Of a stretch of DNA of 64,000 bases, positions 49,865-59,132 are shown piece by piece (the stretch's first letter is position 1; the number at the start of each line of letters is the position of its first letter). Both the position numbers and the translations under genes were made by a program. Origin of the DNA: Chroogloeocystis siderophila 5.2 s.c.1 (lineage in GTDB: Bacteria; Cyanobacteriota; Cyanobacteriia; Cyanobacteriales; Chroococcidiopsidaceae). A model generated the notes under the pieces. The model did no database searches. It saw only the letters and a list, made by a program, of their open reading frames with translations, and had not been told where the DNA came from. The stretch lies in NCBI RefSeq assembly GCF_001904655.1, contig NZ_MRCC01000002.1:186001-250000 (forward strand), in the 5' to 3' direction.

Positions 49865-50461
49865 ATGGAAAAATCAACTTATATGTCAGATCGTAATACT
49901 TTGACAACCGCGAATGGAACTCCTGTTGCAGATAACCAGAACTCTTTAACCACAGGCGATCGCCGGCCTTTTGTGCTTATGCAAGATTTTCACTTGATGG
50001 AGAAGCTAGCACACTTCAACCGCGAACGAATTCCTGAGCGCGTTGTTCATGCGAACGGAGCCGCTGCATTTGGTACATTTACTGTTACCCGCGACATTAC
50101 TTGCTACAGCAAAGCGAAAGTTTTTTTCCGAAATTGGCAAGCAAACTCTAGTTCTCTTACGATTCTCTACCGTTGGTGGCGAAAAAGGGTCAGCTGATGC
50201 AGTGCCCGACCCTAGAGATTTTGCGGTTAAGTATTTATACCGAAGAGGACAATTGGAATTTAACAGGTAACACACCAGTCTTTTTCATCCGCGATCCGCT
50301 CAAGTTTTTTGATTTCATACATACACTAAAAGTGCAACCCGCAAACAAACTGCAAAGATGCTAACGCCATGTGGGATTTCTGGTTACTCAGTCCTGAAGC
50401 GCTACATCAGATTACAATTTTATTTAGCGATCAGGGTAAGCCGAAAACCTATCGCCACATG
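49865..50461 (+). pseudogene. catalase (KatE/KatA type), 5' fragment with frameshifts
   Basis: The start [20 protein letters not shown] and [20 protein letters not shown] belong to monofunctional haem catalases; the distal-His region VVHANG is intact. At 50121-50127 a run of seven T shifts the frame; the sense continues in another frame with [14 protein letters not shown]. Another shift near 50230 leads to [19 protein letters not shown], and a third near 50350 to [21 protein letters not shown]. Homology ends with YRHM at about 50461, only the first third of a catalase (about 480 residues). At least three frameshifts and the loss of the rest make it inactive. Confidence 0.88.
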
Positions 50462-50464
50462 GTT

Positions 50465-50667
50465 AAACATGCAGCAAGCAAAAATGCACGAATATATCGA
50501 TTATCGATTGTGGTGCGCTTCTCGGTTGGTTGATCGATCCGCAAAACCAACCAGTCGAGATCTATTGTCAAGGTAAGAATGTTGCAGTATTACAATCGCC
50601 TTTAGATTTGTCAGGAGAGGATGTATTACCTGGATTTGTACTCGATTTGGGACAAATTTTGAACTAA
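50465..50667 (+). pseudogene. Uma2-family (DUF820) endonuclease-like 3' fragment
   Basis: Fused to the catalase remnant. AKMHEYID, then a frame change, then [19 protein letters not shown], then SPLDLSGEDVLPGFVLDL is the C-terminal third of Uma2 proteins, the abundant restriction-endonuclease-like family of cyanobacteria. The frame break is a 7-bp tandem duplication TATCGAT at 50495-50508. The N-terminal two thirds, with the catalytic residues, are absent. Confidence 0.8.
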
Positions 50668-50718
50668 GCTTTCAGTGAGTTCTTAGATGTCATGCAATGC
50701 GACGCCTAGGGTTTTAGT

Positions 50719-51153
50719 TCAAGGTAAATACTTTTGCACAACATCCCAGCCTGTCAACGATACCCAAACTAACCCAAGGAATAGAAGAATATTTGTCCCG
50801 ATGTGCAGCGATCTCATCCACGTGAAACGATCAATTAATATCGCGCTGACTGCGGAGAGTAAAACTAAACCTACGACAAGTAAACCTGCTGAAAGATGCG
50901 AAGAGTGACCTAGACTACCGAAGTGACCGAGTGTACCTACAATTCCAATTGCTAGTAAAAGTAGCACTAAAAGAACTAAGCTACCACCAAACATAAAATG
51001 CAGCGATCGCAGCCAACTAGGACGCGGTTTGCGTGTCGTCCTGGCGCGCAACATCCAAACACCAGTTACAGCCAACAACAGATAGGCTAGCAGCGATAAT
51101 CCCATCGACCATGCTGCTATTTTCCACAACCACAGGAAGGAAGGCAGATTCAA
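50719..51153 (-). CDS. DUF4079-type membrane protein
   Basis: 144 residues, TTG start at 51153 chosen because an AAGGA lies about 11 bases upstream and LPSFLWLWKIAAWSMG begins the family pattern; a TTG at 51174 would add seven residues. Four membrane helices (about 10-30, 52-74, 78-100 and 108-130) with an HIGTNILLFLGL segment and conserved His residues between helices 2 and 3 (SLHFMFGG, GHFGSLGHSSH), as in cytochrome b561-like membrane folds. Function unknown; seen widely in cyanobacteria. Confidence 0.65.
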   Translation of the reverse strand: MNLPSFLWLWKIAAWSMGLSLLAYLLLAVTGVWMLRARTTRKPRPSWLRSLHFMFGGSLVLLVLLLLAIGIVGTLGHFGSLGHSSHLSAGLLVVGLVLLSAVSAILIDRFTWMRSLHIGTNILLFLGLVWVSLTGWDVVQKYLP

Positions 51154-51298
51154 TTTAAACCAAATCCTTAGCAAGTACTACATCTTACCTTAGCGCCACA
51201 AAAGGTTTAGGAGTTGTCCTTCCTGCGAGGGAAAAGTGAATTAAACGTTTTATCAAAAATGAACTGTTTATTATGCTTGACCTTAAAGATGGAATTGT

Positions 51299-51634
51299 CT
51301 AATCTACCGACGTTAAAACAGCGGCTGCTAAATTTATTTTTTTTGTGCTGATTTCTGGCGCTTCTTCTAGTTTGCCCTCTTCGCTAACGCAAAGGCGATC
51401 GCAGGGGATCGTATCTGAAAGAATCGCACTCGCCATCATACCGGTATGAATTTCCAGCATTGATTTCGGTGGCGCTTCAAACACCAACCGCTGTCCTGGA
51501 AATACCACACGTTCAAAATACCAGTTGGGAATATTAGAAATCCGCGCAATCTGAATTTTGCTTGTCGCATTGACGTAGCAGCAGACAAGTTGACTAGATT
51601 GATTGGGTGGTAAGGGATCTAAAATTTGAGCCAT
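51299..51634 (-). CDS. DUF1830 family protein
   Basis: 111 residues from ATG 51634, preferred to an in-frame TTG at 51643. The pattern LVCCYVNATSKIQIARISNIPNW, FERVVFPGQRLVFEAPP and LEIHTGMMAS is the DUF1830 domain, a short cyanobacterial family of unknown function. It is a soluble beta-rich protein with four Cys, two adjacent. The C-terminal 25 residues are variable. No partner is indicated by the neighbours. Confidence 0.85.
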   Translation of the reverse strand: MAQILDPLPPNQSSQLVCCYVNATSKIQIARISNIPNWYFERVVFPGQRLVFEAPPKSMLEIHTGMMASAILSDTIPCDRLCVSEEGKLEEAPEISTKKINLAAAVLTSVD

Positions 51635-52155
51635 AACCGCCAAGTAGCGTCAAGCCACACCTATGAGATTACATTAGCCAAGCTAACACTGAGCGATCCC
51701 CAGATGCTGTAACCCCGACTACCAACTGATGGCTACAATCAGAATTCCTTTTAAATTCAGAACTACGAGTTTAATTCTGTAGTTAATTAAACTCAATTTT
51801 TGCACAATTAGCAATCACTTCGCGCCATCGACAAAAATTTCCGCGCGATGCAGCAAACTGAATGTTATCGTAAAGTTATATGAAAAACTCTTTCATAAAA
51901 TCTACAAATCACCAGGCATCTATCTGGGGATCAGTGTTTCATCAGAGGTTAGAGGTTAGAGGTCAGGGTTACAACAAAGGCGAAGCACAGCCCTTGCTCA
52001 TCATTGAGTCAATAATTCTGAGATTCTCTTTAATCTTCTAATCATGTTGACTATTTCTATAAATACCCCGCAGCTAGTTGCACGTAAGAACAAAAAGAGG
52101 ATTCCTTACTTGCTCCTGTCCGACAATTGCTAAGATTCAGTCCTAAATAAGCACT
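51635..52155. promoter_or_regulatory. divergent intergenic region before the B12/radical SAM gene
   Basis: 521 bp including the AGAGGTT repeat at 51944-51966. It carries both promoters of the divergent genes; no other gene seen. No B12-riboswitch was recognised in front of the B12-type gene. Confidence 0.4.
51944..51966. repeat. three AGAGGTT/AGAGGTC heptamers
   Basis: Tandem copies AGAGGTT, AGAGGTT, AGAGGTC then AGG. The complement of the TGACCTC repeats at 37465 and 39915. Confidence 0.65.
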
Positions 52156-53724
52156 ATGGAAAACCGGATTCTCTACGTTCGCCTTCCTTGCAACCCCATT
52201 TTTCCGATTGGAGTTGTTTACTTGGCAGACTATATCCATAAACAATTCCCCAGTGTTGAGCAACGCATTTTTGACCTAGGAACAGTACCACCTCTCGATT
52301 TTGCGTCTGCGCTTGATACTTGTGTCGATGAATTTCAGCCGACATTACTAGTCTTCTCGTGGCGAGATATTCAGATTTATGCGCCTGTGGGAGGTAGAGG
52401 CGGAAACCCGCTGCAAAATGCCTTTGAGTTTTACTATGCGCGCAATCCCTTCACTAAATTACGCGGAGCAATCGGTGGACTCAGACTAGCAGCATCATAC
52501 TACACTGAACTGTGGCGAAATTTAGGATTGATCAAACGCGGACTGAGCCGCGCCAAAAAATATCAGCCAGAAGCCCGTGCGGTCGTCGGTGGCGGTGCAG
52601 TGAGCGTATTTTACGAGCAATTAGGCGATAAGTTACCCAAAGGAACAATTGTTTCTGTCGGCGAGGGAGAGTTACTGCTAGAAAAGCTGATTCGAGGTCA
52701 AGAGTTTCGGGACGAACGCTGTTATGTTGCTGGCGAAAAGCCGCCACGCGATCGCCTCATCCACGAACAACCGACACCGATTGAAAAAAGTGCCTGCAAC
52801 TACAACTACATCGAAAGTATTTGGTCAGAATTTCAGTACTATCTTCAAGATCAAGATTTCTACGTCGGCGTCCAAACTAAGCGCGGTTGTCCGCACAACT
52901 GTTGCTACTGCGTCTACACCGTAGTTGAAGGCAAACAAGTCCGCATTAACCCAGCAGATGAAGTTGTTGCGGAGATCCGCCAACTCTACGATCGCGGGAT
53001 TCGTAACTTTTGGTTTACTGATGCACAATTTATTCCAGCGCGACGCTTTATTGATGACGCTGTAGAATTACTACAAAAAATCCTCGATGCGGGAATGCAA
53101 GACATTCACTGGGCGGCGTATATCCGTGCTGACAACTTAACCCCCCAACTGTGCGACCTCATGGTCAAAACAGGGATGAACTATTTTGAAATTGGCATTA
53201 CGAGTGGTTCGCAAGAACTTGTACGCAAAATGCGCATGGGTTATAACTTGCGGATAGTTTTAGAAAACTGCCGAGACTTGAAAGCGGCGGGCTTCAACGA
53301 CTTAGTTTCTGTCAACTACTCGTTTAATGTGATTGACGAACGTCCAGAGACAATTCGGCAAACGATCGCCTATCACCGCGAACTTGAACGCATTTTTGGC
53401 GCAGATAAAGTTGAACCAGCTATCTTCTTTATTGGTCTACAACCGCACACCCACTTAGAAGAATACGCGCTGAAAAACAATATTCTTAAACCAGATTACG
53501 ATCCTATGAGTTTAATGCCTTGGACTGCCAAGAAACTACTGTGGAACCCTGAACCCCTCGGTTCCTTCTTTGGCGAAGTTTGCTTAGAAGCATGGCAGAA
53601 AAACCCCAACGACTTTGGTCGAGAAGTGATGAACATTCTCGAAGCGCGTCTTGGATGTGCTGACTTAGAAGAAGCCCTATCTGCACCGATTGAGAGCAAC
53701 AAAAAGCAGCTTGTTACAGTTTAA
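52156..53724 (+). CDS. B12-binding-domain radical SAM protein
   Basis: 522 residues. An N-terminal cobalamin-binding-like fold (1-about 190; without the DxHxxG motif) with GGGAVSVFYEQLGD is followed by a radical SAM core starting at Cys245, Cys249 and Cys252 in KRGCPHNCCYCVY, which binds the 4Fe-4S cluster. The C-terminal part carries an NNILKPDYDPMSLMP segment. Such proteins do methyl or sulfur transfer or rearrangements; the substrate is not evident. The family is widespread in cyanobacteria as a single gene. It is divergently arranged from the DUF1830 gene and far (2.7 kb) from the Nif11 gene. Ribosome site is weak. Confidence 0.8.
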   Translation: MENRILYVRLPCNPIFPIGVVYLADYIHKQFPSVEQRIFDLGTVPPLDFASALDTCVDEFQPTLLVFSWRDIQIYAPVGGRGGNPLQNAFEFYYARNPFTKLRGAIGGLRLAASYYTELWRNLGLIKRGLSRAKKYQPEARAVVGGGAVSVFYEQLGDKLPKGTIVSVGEGELLLEKLIRGQEFRDERCYVAGEKPPRDRLIHEQPTPIEKSACNYNYIESIWSEFQYYLQDQDFYVGVQTKRGCPHNCCYCVYTVVEGKQVRINPADEVVAEIRQLYDRGIRNFWFTDAQFIPARRFIDDAVELLQKILDAGMQDIHWAAYIRADNLTPQLCDLMVKTGMNYFEIGITSGSQELVRKMRMGYNLRIVLENCRDLKAAGFNDLVSVNYSFNVIDERPETIRQTIAYHRELERIFGADKVEPAIFFIGLQPHTHLEEYALKNNILKPDYDPMSLMPWTAKKLLWNPEPLGSFFGEVCLEAWQKNPNDFGREVMNILEARLGCADLEEALSAPIESNKKQLVTV

Positions 53725-53911
53725 ATAAAATTGGTAATGGGGAGCCAGTGCGCCCTTGGAGGCTTCGGCGCGTGAGAGCAACTGGCGTTAATGGGTTATA
53801 GGTAATAGGCAATATCATCTTCGCTCACCCAATTACCAATTACCGCCGTTCCTTCTTTAGAAACCTCTTTAGGCGTGCGGCGGCTTCACCAATTACCACT
53901 TGCTCAAATTC
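53725..53911. repeat. repeat-rich spacer with TTGGTAA- and GGTAATRGG-type units
   Basis: 187 bp with degenerate TTGGTAATGGG at 53731, GTAATAGGCAAT, then CCAATTACCAATTACCGCC and CACCAATTACCACT, an inverted arrangement with respect to the first unit. It fills the space between the radical SAM and DICT genes and probably spread as a repeat. Confidence 0.6.
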
Positions 53912-55273
53912 ATGTTAGAAGGTTCTATACTCCAACAGCTAGCCACCGCCCACGCTAATACTAAACAACCTCTTAATTTGGGTGTGTATTACAAAAATAC
54001 CCTTGTCGCGCTTTGTCACGCCTTAGAAGACTGTGTTCTTACCTCGAATAGTCCACCATTAGTCATTACCGCGTTTCAACAAGGAAAATGGTATCTCCAA
54101 GAGGCAGACAGATACAGTCAAATCGCACAAAAGGCAAGACATATCGCGATTATGGCAGCCCCAGATACGGGTTTTGCCGAACATCCGACAAGTCAACTTG
54201 CAAACGTCGATTTAGTCGCGTTAGACCCCAAAGATCCTGTAGCGCAAGAGTGGCATTTAATTATTTATTCTCCTAGTTACACCGCGATGGTGTTATGTCA
54301 GGAATTATCCGCAGCTGATTATGGAACTGCTGGCAGACCAACAGTAGACCTTGAGCGTAAGTTTTACGGGTTTTGGACATTTGAGCCAGCACTTGTGCGA
54401 GAAACGGTAGATTTAGCGATTGCCCACATTGGCAAATACAATCCCGAACTTCGCCAACAACTTATCACCCAAGTCGCCGCGATCGCCAAAGCAACACCAA
54501 CGCAATTAGATGATTTGGGTTACACCGTCTCGCGCGTTGTCGATTATCTACAAATTAGTCAAAGTGGCGTTCATCAGTTAGCACCCGATGCCCAACAAAT
54601 ACTCGACCAAAACTTAGTTTCCAACGAGTTACAAGCATTTTTGCGACTCGCACAACTGATCGACCTAGCCGATACCGATAATCCAATGGCAGCAGCAGAA
54701 ACTGCCGCTTTAGCCGAAACCATCGGACAATTATTAGACTTACCCGCGTGGCAATTAAAACGCTTGCGCCTTGCGGGATTACTGCATCGCATCGCCCCTG
54801 CAACGGTAGGAGTACAATACGGTGACGACGCACCGAGTTGCCCGTTAGTCCCCGCAGCCCAAGTATTGCGCACAATGCCGCGAATGCAGGCGATCGCCCA
54901 CATCATCACGCACCAAAACGAGTGGTGGGACGGTAGCGGTCAACCTGCGGGTTTATCAGGGCAAGAAATTCCTTTAGAATCACGCATTTTAGGCTTAGTT
55001 GCGGCGTTTCAAAAACGCGTTACCCAACTCCAAGCATCACAACCACAGCAAACTTCGGTTTTGACACAAGCGTTAACCGAGTTTAAACAACAGCAAGGAC
55101 AAGCCTGGGACCCAAAACTGATTGACACGCTAGAACTATTAGTGATGGGTTTGCAACAAGGCTTGGAATTGCCAATAGCAGCACCAAAAATCAGTGCGGG
55201 AATGTGGCTTGTCGAGCCGCAAACGAGTGATGATAGCAACAATGCGAATCAATCAGCAAGGAGTCAGGTGTGA
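53912..55273 (+). CDS. DICT-domain protein with degenerate HD-GYP-like region
   Basis: 453 residues from ATG 53912. An N-terminal DICT domain (about 15-165), found beside cyclic-di-GMP and two-component domains, is followed by an HD-GYP-like region (about 235-400). The HD pair is HR (His292-Arg293), the HHE region reads HQNEWW, and GYP is GQP (SGQP about 342-345), so the metal-dependent phosphodiesterase activity is probably lost. The remaining EIPLESRILGLVAAF segment preserves the fold. It overlaps the pentapeptide gene by four bases (GTGA). It could act as a binding or signalling module instead of an enzyme. Confidence 0.75.
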   Translation: MLEGSILQQLATAHANTKQPLNLGVYYKNTLVALCHALEDCVLTSNSPPLVITAFQQGKWYLQEADRYSQIAQKARHIAIMAAPDTGFAEHPTSQLANVDLVALDPKDPVAQEWHLIIYSPSYTAMVLCQELSAADYGTAGRPTVDLERKFYGFWTFEPALVRETVDLAIAHIGKYNPELRQQLITQVAAIAKATPTQLDDLGYTVSRVVDYLQISQSGVHQLAPDAQQILDQNLVSNELQAFLRLAQLIDLADTDNPMAAAETAALAETIGQLLDLPAWQLKRLRLAGLLHRIAPATVGVQYGDDAPSCPLVPAAQVLRTMPRMQAIAHIITHQNEWWDGSGQPAGLSGQEIPLESRILGLVAAFQKRVTQLQASQPQQTSVLTQALTEFKQQQGQAWDPKLIDTLELLVMGLQQGLELPIAAPKISAGMWLVEPQTSDDSNNANQSARSQV

Positions 55274-55947
55274 GTAGCGATCGCCCCACATTCAAACAAG
55301 AAAAAAGCATAGATAAAGACATTACAGCGCTGCGTTCTGGAGCAAAACACTTACCAGGAGCGAATTTAGAAGATGCGGAGCTTGCAGGTCTTGCCTTAGA
55401 GGGAGTCAATCTAGCAGGCGCAACGCTTGTAGGTGCAAATCTTTCCGGCTGCAAACTAGAACGCGCGCGATTAGAGGGTGCAAATCTTTTAGGAACGCAG
55501 CTAACAGGGACAGACCTACGCGCAAACCTCCTCGGTGCGAATTTGATGCAAGCAGACTTGACAAGTGCAGACTTACGTGGTACCAATCTGCGAGGCGCGA
55601 ACTTAATGGGTGCAAAACTATCACAAGCATCTTGCGCAGGTGCTTTCTTCAGCGGTGCCAATTTAATGAGTAGTAACTTGCAAGGTGCAGACTTACGCGG
55701 TGCAGATTTACGCGGTGTCAACCTCTGTGGTGCTAACCTGCACGGTGCCAATTTGAGTCAAGCCGACTTACAAGGCGCGTCACTACAACAAGCCAACCTC
55801 GAAGAAGCAGATTTAAGAGGAGCAAACCTTACAGGAGCAAACCTCACCGGCACAAACCTCTTATGTGCAGAACTCGAAGGAACACATCTCACCGGCGTCA
55901 ACCTGACAGGCGCGTGTCTCATTGGCACTAATGTTGTTTTACCTTAA
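55270..55947 (+). CDS. pentapeptide-repeat protein
   Basis: 225 residues, GTG start at 55270 overlapping the previous stop by four bases. From about residue 27 to 220 the protein is a continuous run of A(D/N)LXX repeats such as GANLMQADL and GADLRGADLRG, which form a right-handed four-sided beta helix. Some repeats contain Cys (SCAGAFFSG). No signal peptide or other domain. Such proteins may mimic DNA or act as scaffold; no function is evident. Coupling with the DICT protein suggests a joint role. Confidence 0.9.
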   Translation: MSSDRPTFKQEKSIDKDITALRSGAKHLPGANLEDAELAGLALEGVNLAGATLVGANLSGCKLERARLEGANLLGTQLTGTDLRANLLGANLMQADLTSADLRGTNLRGANLMGAKLSQASCAGAFFSGANLMSSNLQGADLRGADLRGVNLCGANLHGANLSQADLQGASLQQANLEEADLRGANLTGANLTGTNLLCAELEGTHLTGVNLTGACLIGTNVVLP

Positions 55948-56049
55948 AGTTACTACAGAGAGGAAAGCGGAGGAGCAGAGGAAGAATAGTGTTTTCTATA
56001 TAACTCATCACTCTTTCCTCTGTGGTTCGTTAATATTCACATCACATTC

Positions 56050-57402
56050 ATGCGTTTCCACCCGCAGTATAACTTTCTCCAGCGCTTCTTTCGACTAGCA
56101 AGCGTCAACATTCTTTCTAACCTTATGGTACCCATCGCGGGGTTGGTAGATGTTGCCTTCCTCGGACACTTAGCAGAAATTCGTCATCTAGCTGGAGTTG
56201 CTTTAGCCACCGTGCTTTTCAACTACATCTACTGGACATTCGGCTTCTTACGCATGGGAACAACTGGCACAACAGCCCAAGCCGTAGGACGCCAAGACGA
56301 ACAAAGCGTTGTCCTCATAGGATTACGGAACGCGTTACTCGCAGTATGCTTAGGACTCGCAATTTTGCTCTTACAGCATCCACTAGGCGAACTAGGATTT
56401 ACCTTATTGAGTGCAGCACCAGAAGTCAAAGCGGCGGGAAGAGATTACTACAATAGTCTGATCTGGGGCGCACCTGCGACTTTATGCAACTTTGTTCTCA
56501 TTGGTTGGTTTCTCGGACGCGAACAAAGCGGTAAAGTTTTGCTATTGTCGGCAGTTGCAAATGGAGCTAATATCGCGCTTGATTATCTGTTTATTGTACA
56601 GTGGGGGCTAGAAAGTACAGGCGCAGGGCTAGCTACCGCGACAAGTCAGTATTTGATGCTGGGCGTTGGCGGTATTCTCCTTTTCTGGGAACGTCAACAG
56701 CTATTATTCCGCCTCCAAATCAAACAACTTTTAGACTCGACGGCGTTGAAAGCTACTTTTACACTCAACCGAGATATTTTAATTCGTACCCTGGCACTCG
56801 TTTCTACCTTCGCTTTGTTTACTAACCTTAGTTCCGCACTCGGAATACATGTGCTAGCAACAAATACATTGTTAATGCAAGTTGTTACTCTTGCTGCCTA
56901 CTTTATCGATGGACTAGCATTTGCTACCGAAAGTCTAGCAGGCATTTTTCAAGGTCAAGGTTCGAGTCTGCTGCTACCATTACTTTGGGTTTCTGGAAGC
57001 GCTAGTCTCGTTGTCGGATTCGTGTTTGCGATCGCCTTTGCACAATTTCCTCTGCTTCTATTTGGGCTATTGACAAATCATACTACTGTCATTGCTCAAA
57101 TTAGCAATTATGTGTGGTGGTTATTACCTGTTCTCGGTTTTGGTTCTTTAGCTTATATGCTCGACGGTTACTTTTTAGGTTTAACCGCAGGGCGCGTTTT
57201 GCGTCAAGCAAGTCTAGTTGCGGCGATGATTGGTGCGATCGCGCTAGTTACCGCTTATCGCTTCCAAAGTAATCACTTGTTATGGTTCGCACTATCGTGT
57301 TTTATGGCAGCACGCGTTATTTCGCTTGCTTTCCAGATACCAAAAAGTTTAGCCGCTGCCGTATCCCCAACGCCAGTATCGCCAAAAATAACAACCCCAT
57401 AA
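56050..57402 (+). CDS. MATE-family multidrug efflux protein (DinF-like)
   Basis: 450 residues with about 12 membrane helices. It opens with a QRFFRLASVNILSNLMVPIAGLVDVAFLGHL segment typical of the DinF branch of MATE exporters, which use sodium or proton gradients to expel cationic drugs and other compounds. Two homologous halves: 1-220 and 230-440. ATG 56050 is standard. Its 3' end overlaps the convergent CPBP gene by 86 bp, so the two mRNAs would be complementary there. Confidence 0.9.
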   Translation: MRFHPQYNFLQRFFRLASVNILSNLMVPIAGLVDVAFLGHLAEIRHLAGVALATVLFNYIYWTFGFLRMGTTGTTAQAVGRQDEQSVVLIGLRNALLAVCLGLAILLLQHPLGELGFTLLSAAPEVKAAGRDYYNSLIWGAPATLCNFVLIGWFLGREQSGKVLLLSAVANGANIALDYLFIVQWGLESTGAGLATATSQYLMLGVGGILLFWERQQLLFRLQIKQLLDSTALKATFTLNRDILIRTLALVSTFALFTNLSSALGIHVLATNTLLMQVVTLAAYFIDGLAFATESLAGIFQGQGSSLLLPLLWVSGSASLVVGFVFAIAFAQFPLLLFGLLTNHTTVIAQISNYVWWLLPVLGFGSLAYMLDGYFLGLTAGRVLRQASLVAAMIGAIALVTAYRFQSNHLLWFALSCFMAARVISLAFQIPKSLAAAVSPTPVSPKITTP

Positions 57403-58159
57403 CCCCAGCAAGTGGGTTACGATCAACACCCGTTATCCAATCAGGTACTTGACCAGAGTATTGTGTCAATTGCCCGACATTAATGATGTAATAACCCCAG
57501 ATTAAACCTGCGTGTAAACCAATTGGTAAGCCAAGGCGATTTCGCAATCGTTTTGCCCAAACTAAAGCAAGTCCCAGGACAATTAATGCGGGAAATTGTG
57601 GTAAGGTGCGCAAAATTTCTGGTAGCGGTTTAATAAAATGCAACAGCGCAAATAAAATAGCATTCATCCACAGTGCTACTGCTGGGCGATAATCGCGTTC
57701 TAACTCATCAAGCAACCAACCGCGAAACAACAACTCTTCTGCAAAACCAACGGCGATCGCCACGATTAAGCCTTCTAAAATGATTTGTGGTAAAAAACCA
57801 GTAGTAGGAAGCCAAACTAACCAACCTAGCCAACCTTCGACTAAAAATAAACTAAAAACTAAAATAACTCCGCTAACAAGTCCACGGAGTAACTCTAACC
57901 AATTACGCCGAGTTCTGACTAAACCGTAATGCTGTAAAATCTGACGCTGATGATAGACGCGCTTTCCCCACCAGCGTAGGAGGAAAATAAATTCTCCATA
58001 CAACAGCAGCATTGTCAGAATACTCACTGTATTAGGATCGCGCCCTAATAAATAAATTGGGATGGCAACTGGCAGCCACATCAGCAGTAATACCAATATA
58101 AAAAATCCCAGTCTCACAAAAACTGGATAACGCGCGATACTGCTAATCTTATGCCACAA
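57317..58159 (-). CDS. CPBP-family intramembrane metalloprotease
   Basis: 280 residues with about eight membrane helices, TTG start 11 bp after clpS. The metal-protease motifs are Glu141-Glu142-x3-Arg146 in FAEELLFRGW, His174 in LLHFIKP and His216 in GLHAG, as in Rce1/CAAX-type proteases. These cleave membrane peptides or process bacteriocin-type products. It is read as an operon with clpS and converges with the MATE gene, overlapping 86 bp. The start is TTG, or a GTG about 15 codons on. Confidence 0.88.
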   Translation of the reverse strand: MWHKISSIARYPVFVRLGFFILVLLLMWLPVAIPIYLLGRDPNTVSILTMLLLYGEFIFLLRWWGKRVYHQRQILQHYGLVRTRRNWLELLRGLVSGVILVFSLFLVEGWLGWLVWLPTTGFLPQIILEGLIVAIAVGFAEELLFRGWLLDELERDYRPAVALWMNAILFALLHFIKPLPEILRTLPQFPALIVLGLALVWAKRLRNRLGLPIGLHAGLIWGYYIINVGQLTQYSGQVPDWITGVDRNPLAGVMGLLFLAILALGIRQRLNFLVSGKQAK

Positions 58160-58170
58160 CGATGTTTTAA

Positions 58171-58452
58171 TTATTCCTCTGGTTCAATCGTGCTGGTTAA
58201 ACCGTGATTTTTCAAGGTTTCACAGTAAAACTCAGCGTGTTCTTGCGCACAGGTAATGACCAGCGCCATTCCATTTGTGTGCGCTTCCATCATAATGCTA
58301 ACCGCCTGCGGCTGAGTAATGCTCGGCACTGTTTGCATTAACACTTGCACGACATACTCCATACTGTTGTAGTCATCATTATGAAGTAGCACGCGGTATC
58401 GAGGTGCGAGCTTTCTGTTCGTTGAACGCTTCTCAAGAGTTTCGACAGACAC
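58171..58452 (-). CDS. clpS: ClpS adaptor for the Clp protease
   Basis: 93 residues, GTG start. The ClpS core has YRVLLHNDDYNSMEYVVQVL, where HNDD binds N-end residues, and AVSIMMEAHTNGMALV, the pocket. It delivers N-degron substrates to ClpC/ClpA. The length and the absence of an extended N-terminus are normal for cyanobacterial ClpS1. Followed by the CPBP protease gene 11 bp later. Confidence 0.93.
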   Translation of the reverse strand: MSVETLEKRSTNRKLAPRYRVLLHNDDYNSMEYVVQVLMQTVPSITQPQAVSIMMEAHTNGMALVITCAQEHAEFYCETLKNHGLTSTIEPEE

Positions 58453-58675
58453 TGCTATCCACTTTTTTCATTCACTACAACAAACTGTTAAAACGTTGCT
58501 TAACAGTTATTTATTTATTTTATCTCATCTCAACTGATTCGCAAGCTGCCGGTTCTCCACTACCCTGAGGATAAAACATCGCGATCGCTCTGAGAGTATG
58601 ATTGAATTTGGATGACTTTGTAAAATTGGACTAAGCAGCAATAAATGTAACACAGATGCTGTGGAGTCAGTACCA

Positions 58676-59062
58676 ATGGACTTTAACTGTGACTTTCAAC
58701 CGCGACAAATTGTTTACTTAGAAAATGACAATCAACGTTTGTATGCAGAAGTCATTCAAGTCGTAGAGTCGCGTCGGATGTGCTGGGTACGTCCCTTGGT
58801 GTTAGTGACACATTCCGGCGACGTTATTTCCGAACAGCCACCCGTAGTTACTGATTTACGCTCCGCTGCGGACTTATTTTGGCATAGTATCTTGTTTCGT
58901 CCTGCTTTAGATACCGAGGTCATTCCTTTTTTAGTCGAACCATTAGCTACAGAACCTGCTGCGGAGACTCATTCAGCTAGTGTCGCGCAACTCAATCAGT
59001 TTGTTCGTCGCGTCTGGCAAACGTATCAGGCTCATCCTCGCACAGAACTTGATAATGGGTAA
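58676..59062 (+). CDS. conserved protein of unknown function, beta-rich
   Basis: 128 residues from ATG 58676, with GTGGAG about ten bases upstream; an in-frame GTG at 58661 would add five residues. A beta-sheet N-terminal half (about 8-50) with QIVYLENDNQRLYAEVIQ and RRMCWVRPLVLV leads into an acidic C-terminal half ending in helices. I do not recognise the family by name; similar short proteins occur across cyanobacteria. Divergent from clpS. Confidence 0.7.
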   Translation: MDFNCDFQPRQIVYLENDNQRLYAEVIQVVESRRMCWVRPLVLVTHSGDVISEQPPVVTDLRSAADLFWHSILFRPALDTEVIPFLVEPLATEPAAETHSASVAQLNQFVRRVWQTYQAHPRTELDNG

Positions 59063-59132
59063 GGGGTGCTTACTAACGGCTTTTATAGAGTTACTTCAAT
59101 ATCGAATAAGTTAGACTTAGACTTTTACAGCT

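Noticed and set aside
49250..53724. A ribosomal-peptide cluster formed by the Nif11 protein and the B12/radical SAM gene
   Set aside because: They are 2.7 kb apart on opposite strands, separated by pseudogenes and DUF genes, and the radical SAM gene is a stand-alone cyanobacterial type. No exporter or protease partner nearby.
55191..55751. Long open frame on the minus strand (186 codons), Pro/Arg-rich
   Set aside because: It is opposite the pentapeptide-repeat gene; the periodic codons of that gene open the reverse frame. No ribosome site and unnatural composition.
57317..58159. CPBP protease as a bacteriocin immunity or processing gene
   Set aside because: It sits beside clpS and opposite MATE; no precursor peptide is adjacent.
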